DNA from: Rallus limicola
Taxonomy: Eukaryota; Chordata; Aves; Gruiformes; Rallidae
Assembly (NCBI GenBank): GCA_022605955.1
Contig: JAKCOZ010000009.1
Span: 1,550,001-1,614,000 of the forward strand
Direction of reading: 5' to 3'
Length of the DNA stretch: 64,000 nucleotides
Below, piece by piece: positions 10,237 through 22,468 of this stretch. The translations under genes and the position numbers were made by a program. A model generated the notes under the pieces. It was not told where the DNA came from, searched no databases, and worked only from the letters and a program-made list of their open reading frames with translations. Each line of letters begins with the position of its first letter. Within the stretch, counting starts at the first letter, position 1.

Positions 10237-11559
10237 TACTGTAGAAAGGATGTTAATTTCCATACAAGCCTATTTTTTTCCTCCTTTTTTTCTTCTTCAT
10301 TAAATATCTACTTGTGCAACATTTGTTGGAGATTGCTCCTGGTTTACATTCAGCAGAGATGTCATTAGGAAAAGGAACCTGCCCAAAGGAGGGAGGTGGG
10401 GCTTGGAGGGACATCATTAGCCTAGAGGGACACCTATAGCCTGGATCTGCCCTTTAAGCATTTGCAACTATTAAAAAGCATATGGTGGGGCCCCTTTTCC
10501 TAGATAAACATGTACATACTCTGCAGGAAGCCAGGCAAGTGTGAGAAAAGGAGAGACAAATCCTACTACAGAGATTATAAACATTTAGAGTGTTTTCTCC
10601 TTTGGGAGAGGGATGGTTTCTAATCTCCATTTTGACACAATTTTCAGAGAATGAAAAGGAAGATGATAACATGGAAAAGTGTATTCATAATTAGTTTTTT
10701 TACTACATGCCCCCAAACTGCTTAAAATAAAAGCCTCTGAGCTGAAAACTTGCTCAACCTAATTTAAACTTCTTCAGTTTTTGCACTAGTAAAAATAGAT
10801 TTCATTTTTCAGGCCTCAAAATAATTCTTTTGCAACTGGAAGGAAGCTCGTGACCACTTCAAAAAAATCAGACCCCACCACCCTATGATTTTATCATTGC
10901 TTAATCAGTGCCAGTGCATTTAAAAAGATGCTCATTTGGGGTAAAGAGATGTGAAAATCTCTTTTCCTGGAATCTTCTTTTTCTATTGGCATGCAGTACT
11001 TTCAATCATCACCAGCATATTTAAGTATCTCAGCTTAGTTCTGACAGCAAAGCCTTTTTTATGGCTAGATGTTAATTTACAGAAAAGTAAATGCAGGGAA
11101 GGTTGAGCTGACCTCCTAAATGATTGACTGTCATGACTGGGAAATGTGTCATGAGGCTGCAAATCTTTAATGGACAATCACTTTAATTATTTAGATAGAA
11201 GTGTCAGCTGGGCAGGCCATACGGTGCCCGCTCTCAGTTTGAAGTTAAACAGACATTTTCCCAGAATTATCTCAGGAGAGGGGCAGGTGAGGAGGAAATG
11301 TTAGGAAGGATCAATAAACGTGGAGACAGAACCCAAAATTTCAACTCTAAACTCAGTATGTTCTGCTTCACGTCTGATACTGAGGATAGAAATACATTAT
11401 TTAGCACAACCTGGTTAAAATCCTTCATGAAACTGTTCTTTAAATATATATATAAAAAAAAATACACTGAACCCAGACTCCAGTGCTTTGTGTATTTCAT
11501 TATTATTCCCTTCCTCTTTCTAGTCATGTTATTTTCTTGAAAAACATTGCTGTGGAACA
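10237..11559. other. Unique AT-rich sequence, nothing recognised
   Basis: About 1.3 kb with T/C-rich runs near 10272-10300 and an AT-rich run near 11440-11463. No exon or element is recognised. Confidence 0.55.
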
Positions 11560-11716
11560 AATAAGTTAAATATCCAAAAAATGAACCAAATAAAAACAGG
11601 AAAAAAAAAAACCAGAAAAAAAAAAAAAACAACCAGAAAAAAACACCAAACAACTCACAAAACAAAAAAAAAAAAAAACCCCACCAAAAAAGACCCAAGG
11701 AAGGAAGGAAGGAAGT
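11560..11716. repeat. A-rich low-complexity tract with GGAA repeat
   Basis: Several A runs of 7 to 16 bases are separated by CC, ACC and CAACC. They end in a short GGAA tetranucleotide array (about 11698-11715). The apparent F/W-rich open frame on the minus strand arises from this composition. It could be a decayed poly(A) tail cluster, but no retrocopy body is recognised next to it. Confidence 0.8.
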
Positions 11717-11875
11717 GTATCCATACCTGAGAGACATTGCAGCTAGCCTCAGTATGGTCTGTTGTGAACATGCATAGCTTCCCCAGATACACACAGGAAA
11801 TCATAATCCTCACACACAACTCTGCTATTGACAGACCACACTTGCATTTCCCCTGCCATCCTTGCACTGTGCAGG

Positions 11876-12260
11876 ATGAGCGAGCTGGGGCTGTTCAGCC
11901 TGGAGAAGAGAAGACTAAGGGGGGACCTAATTAATGTTTATCATTATCTTAAGCAGGGGATGCAGGGGGAAATGGGCAGCCCCTTTTCAGTGTCTGTGGG
12001 GACAGGACATGGGGCAATGGCCTCAAGTTGGAGCACAGGGAGTTCCACACCAACATGGGGAAGAACTTCTTCCAAGTGAGGGTGAGGGAGCCCTGGGACA
12101 GGCTGCCCAGGGGGTGTGGAGTCTCCTTCTCTGGAGAGATTCCAGCCCTGTCTGGACACCTCCCTGTGTGCCCTGTCCTAGGGACCCTGCTTTGGCAGGG
12201 GGTTGGACCCCATGAGCTCTGGAGCTGCCTTCCAACCCCTACAATTCTGTGACTCTGTGG
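11876..12260 (+). mobile_element. CR1 LINE 3' end, group A (young)
   Basis: A plus-strand CR1 starting in ORF2 at [20 protein letters not shown] and running to the tail CTACAATTCTGTGACTCTGTG. It is nearly identical along its length to the copy 2 kb upstream at 9823 and in the same orientation, so the pair is a direct repeat that could recombine. It shares the two group A frame changes at the end of ORF2. Confidence 0.95.
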
Positions 12261-13087
12261 TACAGTGTCCATGGCATTGGCACATTTGACAAACAAAATC
12301 TCACTGGAAAGCTGTCCTAGCTGTTCATGTCCTGGCATTTTTTTTCCAATAGAGACCACTTAATGTTATTTTTTTACGCTTTCCTGGGTAGAAAACTTCT
12401 TAATACTTTTAGAGAAAAGTGATACACACACCCCCCCATCACGTCATCTGTCTATGCTCTTATACTTCCTAGGCTTCATGGAGAGAAAGAGCTCTTCTGA
12501 ACCACGTAACACCCAACTTTCCAAACTGAAAACACAAAGAAGGTCAAGGAGGGAGTTAGATTTCTTCTCCTTTCCTCTTCTTTTCTCCTTTCCTCTTTAT
12601 TTTCTCTGTATTTCTTGCTCTCTGCCTGGGCTAGATGTGAACACGTGGAGCTGTGCCAGACATCGTTCTCACCACACGGCACCTCAAAGCACAAAATTCC
12701 AAAGCATGAAACAGATCTCACTGCCAGCAGCAGCAGCAGCAGCAAGGATTACAGCTTCTTCCCTAAATTACAGACACTTGAACAGGTACAATCTTCAAAT
12801 TGCTATGACAAAATACATTGAAAAACAAAGGTTGCTTATGGGGAGTTTATTTTGAATTTAGACTTTTTTTTTAATCTGTTTTCCACAGGTCAGACACACA
12901 AAACTTTTTACACCCATTCCCCTTTTTTTTTTTTTTTAACTTTTGATTGCTGGTAAAATAAATGCTGTTTAGGAGGGATGGCTGAAAATCGTGAGCCTGA
13001 CGTTCTCAAACAGCTGCCAGCCATGCAGTCAACACTCACACCACCACAGGTAGCATTTCACTGCACTGAAATGGAGGATTTTGGTTT
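12261..13087. other. Unique sequence with pyrimidine tract and CAG repeat
   Basis: Holds a C run in CACACACCCCCCC near 12425-12436, a long pyrimidine-rich tract at about 12555-12640, a short (CAG)n/(AGC)n run at about 12724-12744 and a 15-base or so T run near 12923-12938. An open frame at 12454-12855 crosses these and has no recognisable domain, so I treat it as chance. Confidence 0.6.
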
Positions 13088-13131
13088 CACAGAATCACAA
13101 GGTTGGGAAAGACCTTTAAGATCATCGACTC
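13088..13131 (-). mobile_element. Old CR1 3' tail fragment
   Basis: CACAGAATCACAAGGTTGGG followed by AAAGACCTTTAAGATCATCG is the reversed 3' terminus of an older CR1 subfamily. Only about 44 bases remain. Confidence 0.8.
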
Positions 13132-13585
13132 TTAGGAAAATTAATATTGGAAATGTCACAGGGCTCGGTGCTGTTAGAAATATAATCAAGTTTTGAGAAA
13201 TTAAATCACAGAAGAAAAAAAGGAACTAATATTTTCCATTTCTGCTCCCACTCCTCAAGTTTCCAGTAAATTGTCTATTAAGAGAGTTTTTTATGACCTT
13301 TTTATGCTGCTTTGGTAACATTTTCTACACTTAAGTTCATCACATCTTCTAATTTTACTGCAGCAACATGAAAATGTAATGATCTTATTGCCATATAGCA
13401 AAGGATTGTCACGAAGACATCTTCCCACGATCTGACAATGTTGAAGCAGGGCAAGCAGACCACAAGAAGAAGTTTCCTGGGCACTCATCAAATGCAAGGT
13501 GCAAACAAAGGAAAAACCCACGAGAAAAGCAAAGGGTTTGGCCAGGAATAACACAAAAAGGGGGAGAATTTGAAGGAGTTCATTT
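13132..13585. other. Unique AT-rich sequence, nothing recognised
   Basis: About 450 bases of unique sequence between an old CR1 tail and the GC-rich block. No exon is recognised. Confidence 0.5.
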
Positions 13586-14330
13586 TACCTTTCCCCCCCC
13601 CTTTATCTCCTGTAGCGCTCCACAGGGTGGACAGGGCTTGTCTTGGCAGAGGCTCCAGCCCCGCGCTGGCTCTGGGGGGCTGGGGGCGGCTGGGCTCAGC
13701 CCCCAGCGCTGTCCAGGGCTCAGGGGTTTTATGGGCATCAGTTCTTGGCCATTCCCGGGCACAGAACTGAGCCTCCAAACGCAGCCGAGGGTGGAGGGAC
13801 TTGATTCGGCCCCCAACGAGCGTGCAGGGGAAGGGGGGAGCAAGAGAGAAGGGGGAAAGAGAGAGAGAGAAGAGAGGGAGATGAGAGGGAGGCTGTGCTA
13901 TCTACCAGCACGGGGCACGGCGTCCCGCCCGATGGCAGGGCATCCTGCCGGGCCTGCGGGGCCATGGGGGGACGGGACGGGACGGGTCCTTCCCTCCTTT
14001 GTCTCTCCACCTGTTCGGCCTCTGTTGCTTCCTTGCTTTGTGTCCTTCCCCCATTGCCTGGTTCCTCTGGTTGCTTGGTTTCCTGCTGCTTCCATGTAGC
14101 CATCCTTGGCATGGCCACAGCCTTCCACCTGGCTTGTGGGGATGTCAGGGTGGATGAGAGAATGTCCATGTGTGAATGGCTCCTGATGTCTCTCCTGATG
14201 GTGGAGTCTCTCCTGATGGTGGAGTCTCTCCTAATGTCTTTCCTGATATCCTTTGGGTGGAAGGAATGCTCTCCTGATGCCTTCAGGGTGGCTGGTTGAA
14301 TAGTCATGAGGTCCTTGGCAGGAGGCACTT
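13586..14330 (-). promoter_or_regulatory. GC-rich, CpG-enriched block, possible LTR or promoter
   Basis: The stretch from about 13610 to 14010 is far richer in G+C than its neighbours. By eye it holds some twenty CpG sites, while the flanking kilobases have very few. It contains a polypurine tract (about 13833-13893), a GACGG repeat (about 13970-13986) and a degenerate tandem repeat with CTCCTGATGGTGGAGTCT (about 14185-14245). On the minus strand CATAAAAC at 13727-13734, followed by GC-rich sequence, looks like a TATA box. This would fit the promoter side of an unclassified ERV LTR, or a genuine CpG-island promoter. A 196-codon minus-strand open frame across it is low-complexity and unlikely to be a protein. 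Confidence 0.4.
14180..14290. repeat. Degenerate tandem repeat, CTCCTGATG-type
   Basis: TCTCTCCTGATGGTGGAG occurs twice in a row, flanked by partial copies (CTCCTGATGTCT, CTCCTAATGTCTTTCC, CTCTCCTGATGCC). Unit about 21 bases. It sits at the edge of the CpG-enriched block. Confidence 0.75.
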
Positions 14331-17300
14331 TAAGCCTGAGGGGTGGTGATGATGTGGTGTGCTAGGAATGAGGTTTGGTTAGGTGAGAGGAGCAAGGGGG
14401 GTACGGTTCTGTTGGCGATTGTTAAGGTGTATTTCCAGTGCCTTGCATCTCCTTCCTCTTTTCCTAGATATCCAGGAATTCTCTGTATTCACATTAGTTA
14501 TAATTCACTCATTACCATTACAATCCACATTTCCATTTCCCACAGTGACCATGTACCTCAAAGTACATACAAAAGAAAATGCTATGATGAAAATCATAAA
14601 ATATTGATTATTTGAAGTGTGAAGAAGAGTTAAAAAAAAGACCCAAATCAGTCTTCTCACCACCATCATCATGAAAATAATACAGAATAGAAATATGAAT
14701 CTTTTAAATTCAACTTGTGACTCGGAGAAACTGCTGCTAATGCTGTGAAAGAACATTTCTCATGACACAGGAGGAACAGTTGTAGATTTGGGGTTTTTTG
14801 TTGTTGGTTTTGGGTTTTTTTTTTGTAGCGGTAAGTAATAGAACCAGAAATTGTATTTTCTATATGACTTTGCAGTTGATCTAGAAAACAAATAAGAAGA
14901 AAACTCAAGGAAACCCCTTGTGATTACTGGATATTGCTTCAACTTGTGGTTTAATATGGGGTATCTGACCATGGCCAGGAGAGATTCTGGGTATGGGAAA
15001 AATAGGGCACAGTGGAGGTGCTCTCTCAGTCTTGTCTCTTCACTAAACAGTCCCAAGCAACAGTAGGAAGAGAGGTATGGAAATCAGCTGCCATTTGGTC
15101 AGTGATGCCTTGCAGCTCTGCAGCTCACTCATCAAGGTGGCCTTGTTGGTGCATTGCTGCAGAAGCAGCTGTCTAGAGATTGCACTAGCTGGTTTTGCTT
15201 AGCTTTATACAATCCTGTTATGTAGAGACTTCTCTAAATAATAGAGAGTAATAATAGAGGATAAAAAGCATCACACAATGCAAGCATTGCAACATAGCTG
15301 ATAACTTGACAATACAGAAACTGGAGTAAACGAGAGGCCCCAAGACTATAAAAACTCATCAGCAGACAGCAAAGAAACTGAAACTCAGGACTTAGGTAAA
15401 GCCAGCTTTAAGGGTGACAAAGAGACTAAAGAAGAAGTCTCCAAAATCTGTAAGTCACACAATGTAGTGAACATCCACACAGCAGAACTGCAAACCAAGA
15501 GCAAGTAAAAGGGCTGAACTAGCAGATGTGTAAAAATTAACTTAACTGGACCCAAAAAAGTGCAGAGGAGGAAACACCCACCAGCAGCAAGATGCACCTC
15601 TTGGCCAAAGGCTTTGGATGCTGGCAACATGATGGAACTCTCCTGTCCCCAAGATAAAGTCATCAGCCTCAGGAGACAAAGGGTCACTAAAACAAGGAGC
15701 ATAAGGGTCACCAAAGCATCAGAGAAAGGGCTAAAGGAGAAAGGTATCAGCTGTAAGGTGAACTTTCAGTGTTAGCTTCAATGCAACAGAAAAAATAATA
15801 ATTCTTTGATTAGACTGTTAAGGCTTTAATTAAGCTAACAGTAAATCCTTGTCTTTGCATATAAGCTGTATTCCTTTGGGCCACATAACCTGCACAGGCA
15901 GTAATGCAACAAATTGATAGAGAATTGGAGCAATGTAGTCTGTAAACTGGATGCAACAAACTGGCAACAGATTGGTAGACAATGCACCATTAACACAGAC
16001 TGTTAACACTTAGCACAGCAAATTGCTGGCAGTCCTGATGCAGCAACTTCCCCCAAACAACTCACATTCTCTGCAGGGGCACCACTGAAGTCCTTACTGT
16101 GGGTTAAACTCCTTCTCTACTCCAGGTAGGAGAGCAAGTTCTGCAGATTTTCTTCCTTTGGTGTAGTCCCCTCATTTGTAAGACTCCATCCACATCTCGC
16201 CCACCAGCTCAGAAGGGTCAGAGGGGTGGTGGATTTACTCTCCATCCAGACTGAAATCCTGATGCAAGTAACCTCTCCAAGTGAATCAGGGGCATCTTAG
16301 CCCCTACAAGGCTCAGCAATGAGCCGATTTCAATTCTAGTCTAATATTAAGCACAAGCCTTCTTGAGCTGCTTTGGAGTGGATCTTGAAAAAATTCAAGG
16401 TGGAGTTATTAAACTTGGATATATTTGATTCTCCCTTTCCCATTATCTTTTCTCTTGACATCTAGTTACACCTCCATCTGCTGTTTACCTATTGCCTTGA
16501 TATCCTAAGAACAACATCTTGGCTTCTGTTCATGCAGTATTTCCTTCCTCCTGTCATTACAGAAACCAAATTAAACCATTTGCATGATCTGTGCTTCATG
16601 CTTTTTGTAGGTTTTGTGAGATAAGAGTTGCAAACAGAAATGTTTGAGGTTCTTAACAAAGAAGGACAGCAAAACAGTGGAAAATCACTTGTTTGTGTAC
16701 TGACCTTTACTCACTGTGATTTGTCAGACTGAACAGGACTCTGGATGCTTTGCATTCTCTTCCTTCCTGCAGACAATGCCTTTTACCACAAACTACAACA
16801 TAACATACCTCCTCACAGTGGAGGAACTTCTTCCTTTCTCATAGGGAATAACAATTTGTCTATATTCTGAAAGCAAAGGCAACCCCTTTCCAAGACTCTG
16901 TATCACAGCACAGTATTTTAAAATTCATTAATTAGGTTAATCAAACAGCTTATTGGCTTATTAACAGAATGGCTGAGGTGATTTTTGTGGCTTTCCACAT
17001 ACACTCCCAATCTTTTTTTCTGGATCTCCCCAGGCCCCCAAAATCCTGATGAACAACAAGGTCTGTGGCTTCCTGCGTTGTCTTCTGCACCTGCTTTTGC
17101 AAGGCAAGGTGTTTGCTTCCTTCTCTCTGCAACGGCCACCTTTCCATGGCATCAGGCCAACCTCAGTTTCCCCTTGGTCAGACGGGGTAACGTGCATGCT
17201 CGCATCCCCATGTCTTCACTACCAATGTCTATCTCTGCCGCCTTCCTTCACTGGTCACTCGTGCCACTCCTTATCAGGAAAGGAGCCTTGATCTTTCCAC

Positions 17301-17583
17301 TCTTGCTCCACACGGGAGGTTCATCTGCTCCTAACCAGCTTGAAAAATCTGACTGACAGGCAGAGAGGTTACAGGTCAGCGAGGCTGATGCTTCGCTTCA
17401 CAGGGCTGCTGTGCTGTGCCTCGGCTGGCTCATGAGCACCCCAGCTGCCTGCGCACGCAGGGGCGGTAACCTGGTCAGTCAGCTGAGGTTACTCCATCTC
17501 TGCCTTGTCAAGATGAGCACGGATTTCTGTCTCTAAATGTCTTTTACATCTCCTGTTTACTTCTGAGATGGGGAGTTTAGTTT
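14331..17583. other. Unique sequence, no gene recognised
   Basis: About 3.25 kb. It contains T/G-rich low complexity near 14788-14825. An area at about 15200-16330 reads like retro-element-derived DNA (an ACTATAAAAACTCATCAG stretch near 15344, repeated GGGTCACTAAA/GGGTCACCAAA near 15681-15715), but nothing can be assigned. A TTCCTCTTTTCCTAG pyrimidine-AG at about 14452-14466 has no coding sequence after it. Confidence 0.5.
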
Positions 17584-18006
17584 TGAGAGAGGCTGAGGGA
17601 GCTGGGCTGGGTCAGCCTGCAGAAGAGAAGGCTGTGGGGGGACCTCATTGCAGCCTGCCAGTCCCTGAAGGGAGCAGAGGAACAGGAGGGGAATCAGCTT
17701 GTTCAAGGGCAGAGACTGGCAGGACAAGGGGGATGGAGTGAAGCTGGAGGAGGGAAGGGTGAGATGAGATCTTAGGGGGAAGTTCTTTGCAGAGAGAGTG
17801 GTGAGGGGCTGGAAGGGGCTGCCCAGAGAGGGGGTGGGTGCCCCGTCCCTGGGGGTGTTCAAGGCCAGGTTGGCTGGTGCCCTGGGCAACCTTGTGTAGC
17901 TCCAGGCCTGGAGGTTGGTGTCCCTGCCTGTGTCAGGGGGTTGGAGCTCTGTGACCCTTGGGGTCCCTTCCAACACAGACCAGTCTGTGAGTCTATGCTT
18001 CTATGG
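17584..18006 (+). mobile_element. CR1 LINE 3' end, group B
   Basis: The best preserved group B copy. It opens at GAGAGGCTGAGGGAGCTGGG within ORF2, passes the intact inverted repeat (CCTGCCAGTC 17654-17663, GACTGGCAGG 17714-17723), and ends at GGGGTCCCTTCCAACACAGA and a tail of CTATGCTTCTATGG. It matches the copies at 220, 5871, 8697 and 48248. Confidence 0.94.
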
Positions 18007-18795
18007 TTATAATAATATCATCTATACCTTTTTTTCACCCCATCTATTAAGAAACTCAGCGTTTTATGTGATTTTTAATCGCAGCTGAAAAATGAGTAAA
18101 TAACTTCAGAGGCATCTCCACTAGCGACTGCCCTGATTGCTTCCTGAATGCAATCTCTGAACACACACTTAATGTCCTGAGTTTCATCCCAGAGACTTTC
18201 CACCTCAGAGCAAAGTGTATATTTAGAAGGTAGAAGTTAGATTTTCCCTTTCCCAAGCTCACCAAGCTTGGGGTGAAGAGACTTTAGAGATTCGATAAGG
18301 ATCTCAATTACCTAAGGAAGCCAGTAACTGAACAGGAAATACAAACAGTTCCCTGTTCTCTGGCAACTGAGTTAATTTGCCAGAAAGGAGCTTCACCTCT
18401 TTTCAGGCTGAAGTGTCGCTAATTGCTACACTTCAGAAAGGCCACACAAAATCCTGAGGATAATTACTGCTGCACTGATATTATCTTCAGCAGTGACCTC
18501 TGGGAAGGCACAAGTGTTACCCCATCTGGCCTTGCTAAATCTCAGATCCTTACTGTAAGCCCTATGTGACAAAGTGGATATCCTGAGCAGACTCACAGAA
18601 CTGCTCTATTCTGAGGTTTAAAAATAGGGACTTTTAAAAAAAATTTTTTTTTAATCACTAAATCCAGGAAGTGGCAGGTTTTTATTCTTGGGCAATGTCC
18701 AACTGTGCTAATTTCTATGACTCAGAAAGAGATTATGTTAAAATGACTGAAATTCTAACATCTACTTACTTAAAAATATCATTGTTATTATTATG
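18007..18795. other. Unique sequence, nothing recognised
   Basis: About 790 bases, AT-rich, with a small A/T palindrome near 18634-18653. No exon or element is recognised. Confidence 0.55.
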
Positions 18796-18950
18796 TCATC
18801 TCCCTGGACTTGGGCAGGGCCTTTGACACAGTCCCCACCACATCCTTATCTCTAAACTGGAGAGATGTGGATTTGATGGGTGGGACCATCCAGCGGATAA
18901 GACACTGGTTGAAAGAACTTAGACAAAGGATGGTGGTCAATGGGTCTGGG
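18796..18950 (+). mobile_element. CR1 ORF2 reverse transcriptase fragment (motif A)
   Basis: In frame on the plus strand it reads SLDLGRAFDTVP and, further on, GGTIQRIRHWLKE and RMVVNGSG. This is the CR1 reverse transcriptase region with the conserved (L)DF..AFDTV motif A, which contains a catalytic aspartate, and the following KL...G..GWTI.WI.NWL segment. Only about 52 codons remain, with substitutions and a short deletion. Both ends stop abruptly, so it is an old isolated fossil and not part of the CR1 tail 790 bases upstream. Confidence 0.88.
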
Positions 18951-20654
18951 TGACAGATATTAGTAACAATAAGATGTTTTTGCCAAGCTCCACTCAAGCA
19001 GGTTTTTTCCAACCTTCTTACAGAAAGTTTTGAGAATGTGGACTGAGATCTAGACAGAGACAAGTCATACAAGATAACTGTAATTGAAAAAATAAAGTTG
19101 GAATTCCACACCCTAGCTGAGTTAAAATCAATATCTGAAAGCATAGCAAGGTTTTGCCAAAATATGCAAGACCCCCTTGCTCTGGCCCTTCAGGCAAAAT
19201 AAACACTTTTGCTTTTCCAATAGAATAGTAGTCCTAACTAGGAAACTATATCAAAATTAATTTCAAAGCACACTTGGAGTGGGGAAGATAGTTTCTCAGG
19301 GCTGATTTTTTTTTTCCATGATGAAAGCATCAATATTCAGGCATTGGCACTACTAATATGTATAAGTGTAACATTAAGTTCTTGATATTCATAAGGCTGT
19401 TAACTGCTAAATTAGCATTAGCTTTTACTGAGTTCTTTTATAAATCAAAACCAATGCTTTAACTCCATAAGATTAACATTAGCCTTCCTCCACCCCCAAA
19501 TTTATTGTTTTCTGATCACCTTTTCTTCATATAAAGAAAAAAAAAGATAAAATAAAATGCTGCCAGTAGGATAATTTAAGAACTTAGTGTAGTATTCAAG
19601 GAAGCGCTTTTCAAACTTGCAGGACTGTTTCTTTGTCATGTGTATTTGAATTTGAGTTCAATACCTGCTGTATTCAACTATTTGGAACAGATCAAATATT
19701 TAACAACAACAAGAAAAGTAAACACCTGTACCCAGTAAATTCCCTAAGGCCACCTCACATGAATATTCCTTTCAGTGACAAAGCCCATATTCCTCTCTGG
19801 GAGGACACATGTCTTACTACAAACCATTTTAGGAAGGTCAGGCTTGTTCCTCTGGTAGCATCAGTGGAAGTCTGTCAGCTTCAAAAGTGTTTCCTGTAAA
19901 GGAAGGGAAGTCAGAACAATGTTTTGTTTTTCAAGAACCTGCAAAGACAGAGTTGACACTAAAGCAACTATGATATGCAAAAAATGGCAAGGAATGTCTA
20001 GATGTTCTGCTTTCTGTGAAAACACCCAGAGTGAAGCTATAGGCATGGCCAGTTTTCACTACTAATTGATGTGCCAAATCAATATACATTAATCTTCTTT
20101 GCATTTGAAGATGGTCTTGAGTGTAGGCTTGCTGAGAAATTTGCTTTGCTGATCAACTGAAAGTTTGCAGGCACTCAGCTGACTATATTCCATCTGGGTA
20201 AGATTGTACCTGTGAGGCTTAAGCATAGGAGAGCCTGATAATTAATCAGGTTGTCCAGACTGATTCAGCCTGTGATGAAGCAGTATTAGGAATCCAGGCT
20301 GGGAAATCTGAAATCCATGCTGAAAGGCAAAGGGAAGCTGTTTTTAAAGTCTGAGAAACCTGACATGGCTGTCTAGGAAATCACAGCAGGTTTCAGAGAA
20401 TTAAGTTCCCTAAAATGAATGGTTCTCTAAAGGCAGGCAGTCCTCAAGCTCTGACAGCAGAGAAAACCAGTACACACAAATCAGGGGATGAATCAGTAGC
20501 CTGTTACCATCCTCCTCTATTCCTGGAGTGCAAGAAGAACTAAAAATTAATACCAGTGCCATTAAACTTTCAATTGCAGTTCAAATCTCCAGCTCTAACC
20601 TGTTTTGTGGGGTTTTTTCCCCAGAAATGTTGTGCTACTATTCTTAATATCAGC
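18951..20654. other. Unique AT-rich sequence, nothing recognised
   Basis: About 1.7 kb with T runs near 19304-19316 and A-rich runs near 19536-19556. No exon or named element. Confidence 0.55.
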
Positions 20655-20754
20655 AACCTGGGCTAGTGAGGGGTGTCCCTACCCATGGCAGGGTTTGGAG
20701 CTAGATGGGCTTTGAGGTCCCTTCCAACCCAAATCTGTCTGTGACCCTGTGATT
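20655..20754 (+). mobile_element. Old CR1 3' tail
   Basis: CCTGGGCTAGTGAGGGGTGT, CCCATGGCAGGGTTTGGAGC, AGATGGGCTTTGAGGTCCCT and TCCAACCC followed by CTGTGACCCTGTGATT. This is the 3' terminus of a CR1 subfamily distinct from groups A and B. It is 5'-truncated to about 100 bases. Confidence 0.9.
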
Positions 20755-22071
20755 AGTCACATCTGGTCTAGAGGTAGATGCTGAAACGGGGTAGGTAAAG
20801 TTTGGATAACAGACCTGAGAAGAGAATGAGGACAGGCAGAGTTATCTTCTCATGCTGCCTTTTGTTATGCTTTTCCCATTTTCTTCTGCCACTAGCACAA
20901 CTGGCATTTCCCCTGGACTCCATCAGGGGGACACACAGAACTGCTTTTAGTCATTAAGTAGTATAGCCCTGGTATACAATAGCTGCTGGTTTGGTAAGGA
21001 CAAGGATCAAGAGGCAGCTCTGGGCATGCTGTGAGGGCAAGGCTGGATGTCCCTATTGATCTCAACTATGGGATATTTCATTTCTCTCTCCTATGCAACT
21101 CCTAAAGCTTTAATCCCCACCCACATCAGTTGCAGGAGCAGTGGAAAAACTGCAAGACTTCATGTTGCTCTCTGGGAAAAAAACATACTTTCCACCTCTT
21201 CTGGTAAGGCTACCTCACAGCCCAACAGCTCTACCAGAAGCTGATGCTGATTAAGGCTTCACAGGATCAAGTCACTACAGATCTCCTAAAAATTCTAGCA
21301 CGAGGTACAGTAATGAAACAATTGAAATAGAATATGCTGCTTCTCATAATGCAAAAGCAAGCTTGGCTTTGGAAGAAGGAGCCTTTAAAATGAGTTTTGG
21401 TGGGGTGCATCAGTAGCAGCCCTGTGAAATCTCAGGTTTCCCAGCAGCAGAACCACTGGAGTGTTGTATCTCAGATCTCCTGAATTCTCTAAATGTACCG
21501 AGCGATTCGTGTAAGTCATTTTGGGGCGGAAACTGCTGCAGAATCGCCTTCCTGAAAAGTTCATAATGCCAGCCTTACTCCCTCTCCAGTTATTGAATCC
21601 TTCCAGAAGAGATATGAAAACATAAAGATAGTGTCAGAAAAATAGCGGCTGTACAGTTATTGCCAGCCAAGCTGCTGCTGAGCCCTGTGCGTAGAAGGAA
21701 GTATTAACTCCATCCCATCACTTCCACACACTGAGGCAGCCTTGAACACGTGTGAATCACTGTCTCTGCAATTAGACACATCAAATGAAGCACACATAAC
21801 TACATATTCAAAAGTTATCACAAGCCAGCACATTAATACTTATTCTTTGCACTTAATTGCCCATTCCCAGCACATAGCACATTTAGTGGTGAACTCTTTG
21901 AAGTGCAGTGAATTCTTTTAGTGGCTTTATTGCAATTCAATTTTAATTTGCTTTTTTTTTGGTTGTTTTTTTTTTTTTTTTAAGGTAGAATCTTTGATGC
22001 AATGTATCTTGAATTGTGTGAGAGTAAGGTAAAAATAATGAGAACGCTTTCCAGGGCTGCGTGCTGCTATT
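20755..22071. other. Unique sequence, nothing recognised
   Basis: About 1.3 kb with a double T tract near 21951-21981. No exon or element is recognised. Confidence 0.55.
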
Positions 22072-22468
22072 CATAGAATGACAGAATCACAGGGGTTGGA
22101 AGGGACCTGGAGAGCTCATCGGGTCCAGCCCCCTGCCAAAGCAGCTCCCAGCTCATATTGCACAGGGAGGCATCCAGACAGGGCTGGAATCTCTCCAGAG
22201 AAGGAGACTCCACACCCCCTGGGCAGCCTGGCCCAGGGCTCCCTCACCCTCACTGGGGAAAAGTTCTTCCCCAAGTTGGTGTGGAACTCCCTGTGCTCCA
22301 ACTTGCAGCCATCGCCCCTTGTCCTGTCCCCACAGACACTGAAAAGGGGCTGGCCATTTCCCCCTGCATCCCATGCTTAAGATAATTATAAACATTAATT
22401 AGGTCCCCCCTTAGTCTTCTCACTCAGCCTTTCCTCACAGGGGAGATGCTCCAGGCCCTTCATTCCCA
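22072..22468 (-). mobile_element. CR1 LINE 3' end, group A (young)
   Basis: It begins CATAGAATGACAGAATCACA and GGGGTTGGAAGGGACC (reversed tail) and ends in the ORF2 segment around CTCAGCCTTTCCTCACAGGG. A short deletion has removed the CTTCTCCAGGCTGAACAGCC part of ORF2 that the copy at 28340 keeps: CTTAGTCTTCTCACTCAGCC joins directly. It shares the group A 3' frame changes. Confidence 0.94.

Noticed and set aside
11267..11794. 175-codon minus-strand open frame rich in F and W
   Set aside because: It is the translation of A-rich low-complexity DNA (11560-11716). No domain.
13738..14328. 196-codon minus-strand open frame
   Set aside because: It runs through the GC-rich block. The peptide is low-complexity (R/S/T repeats from the tandem array, L/S/P from the polypurine tract) and has no recognisable domain or start context.
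14452..14466. Pyrimidine tract and AG resembling a 3' splice site
   Set aside because: The sequence after it does not hold a convincing exon or a matching 5' splice site.
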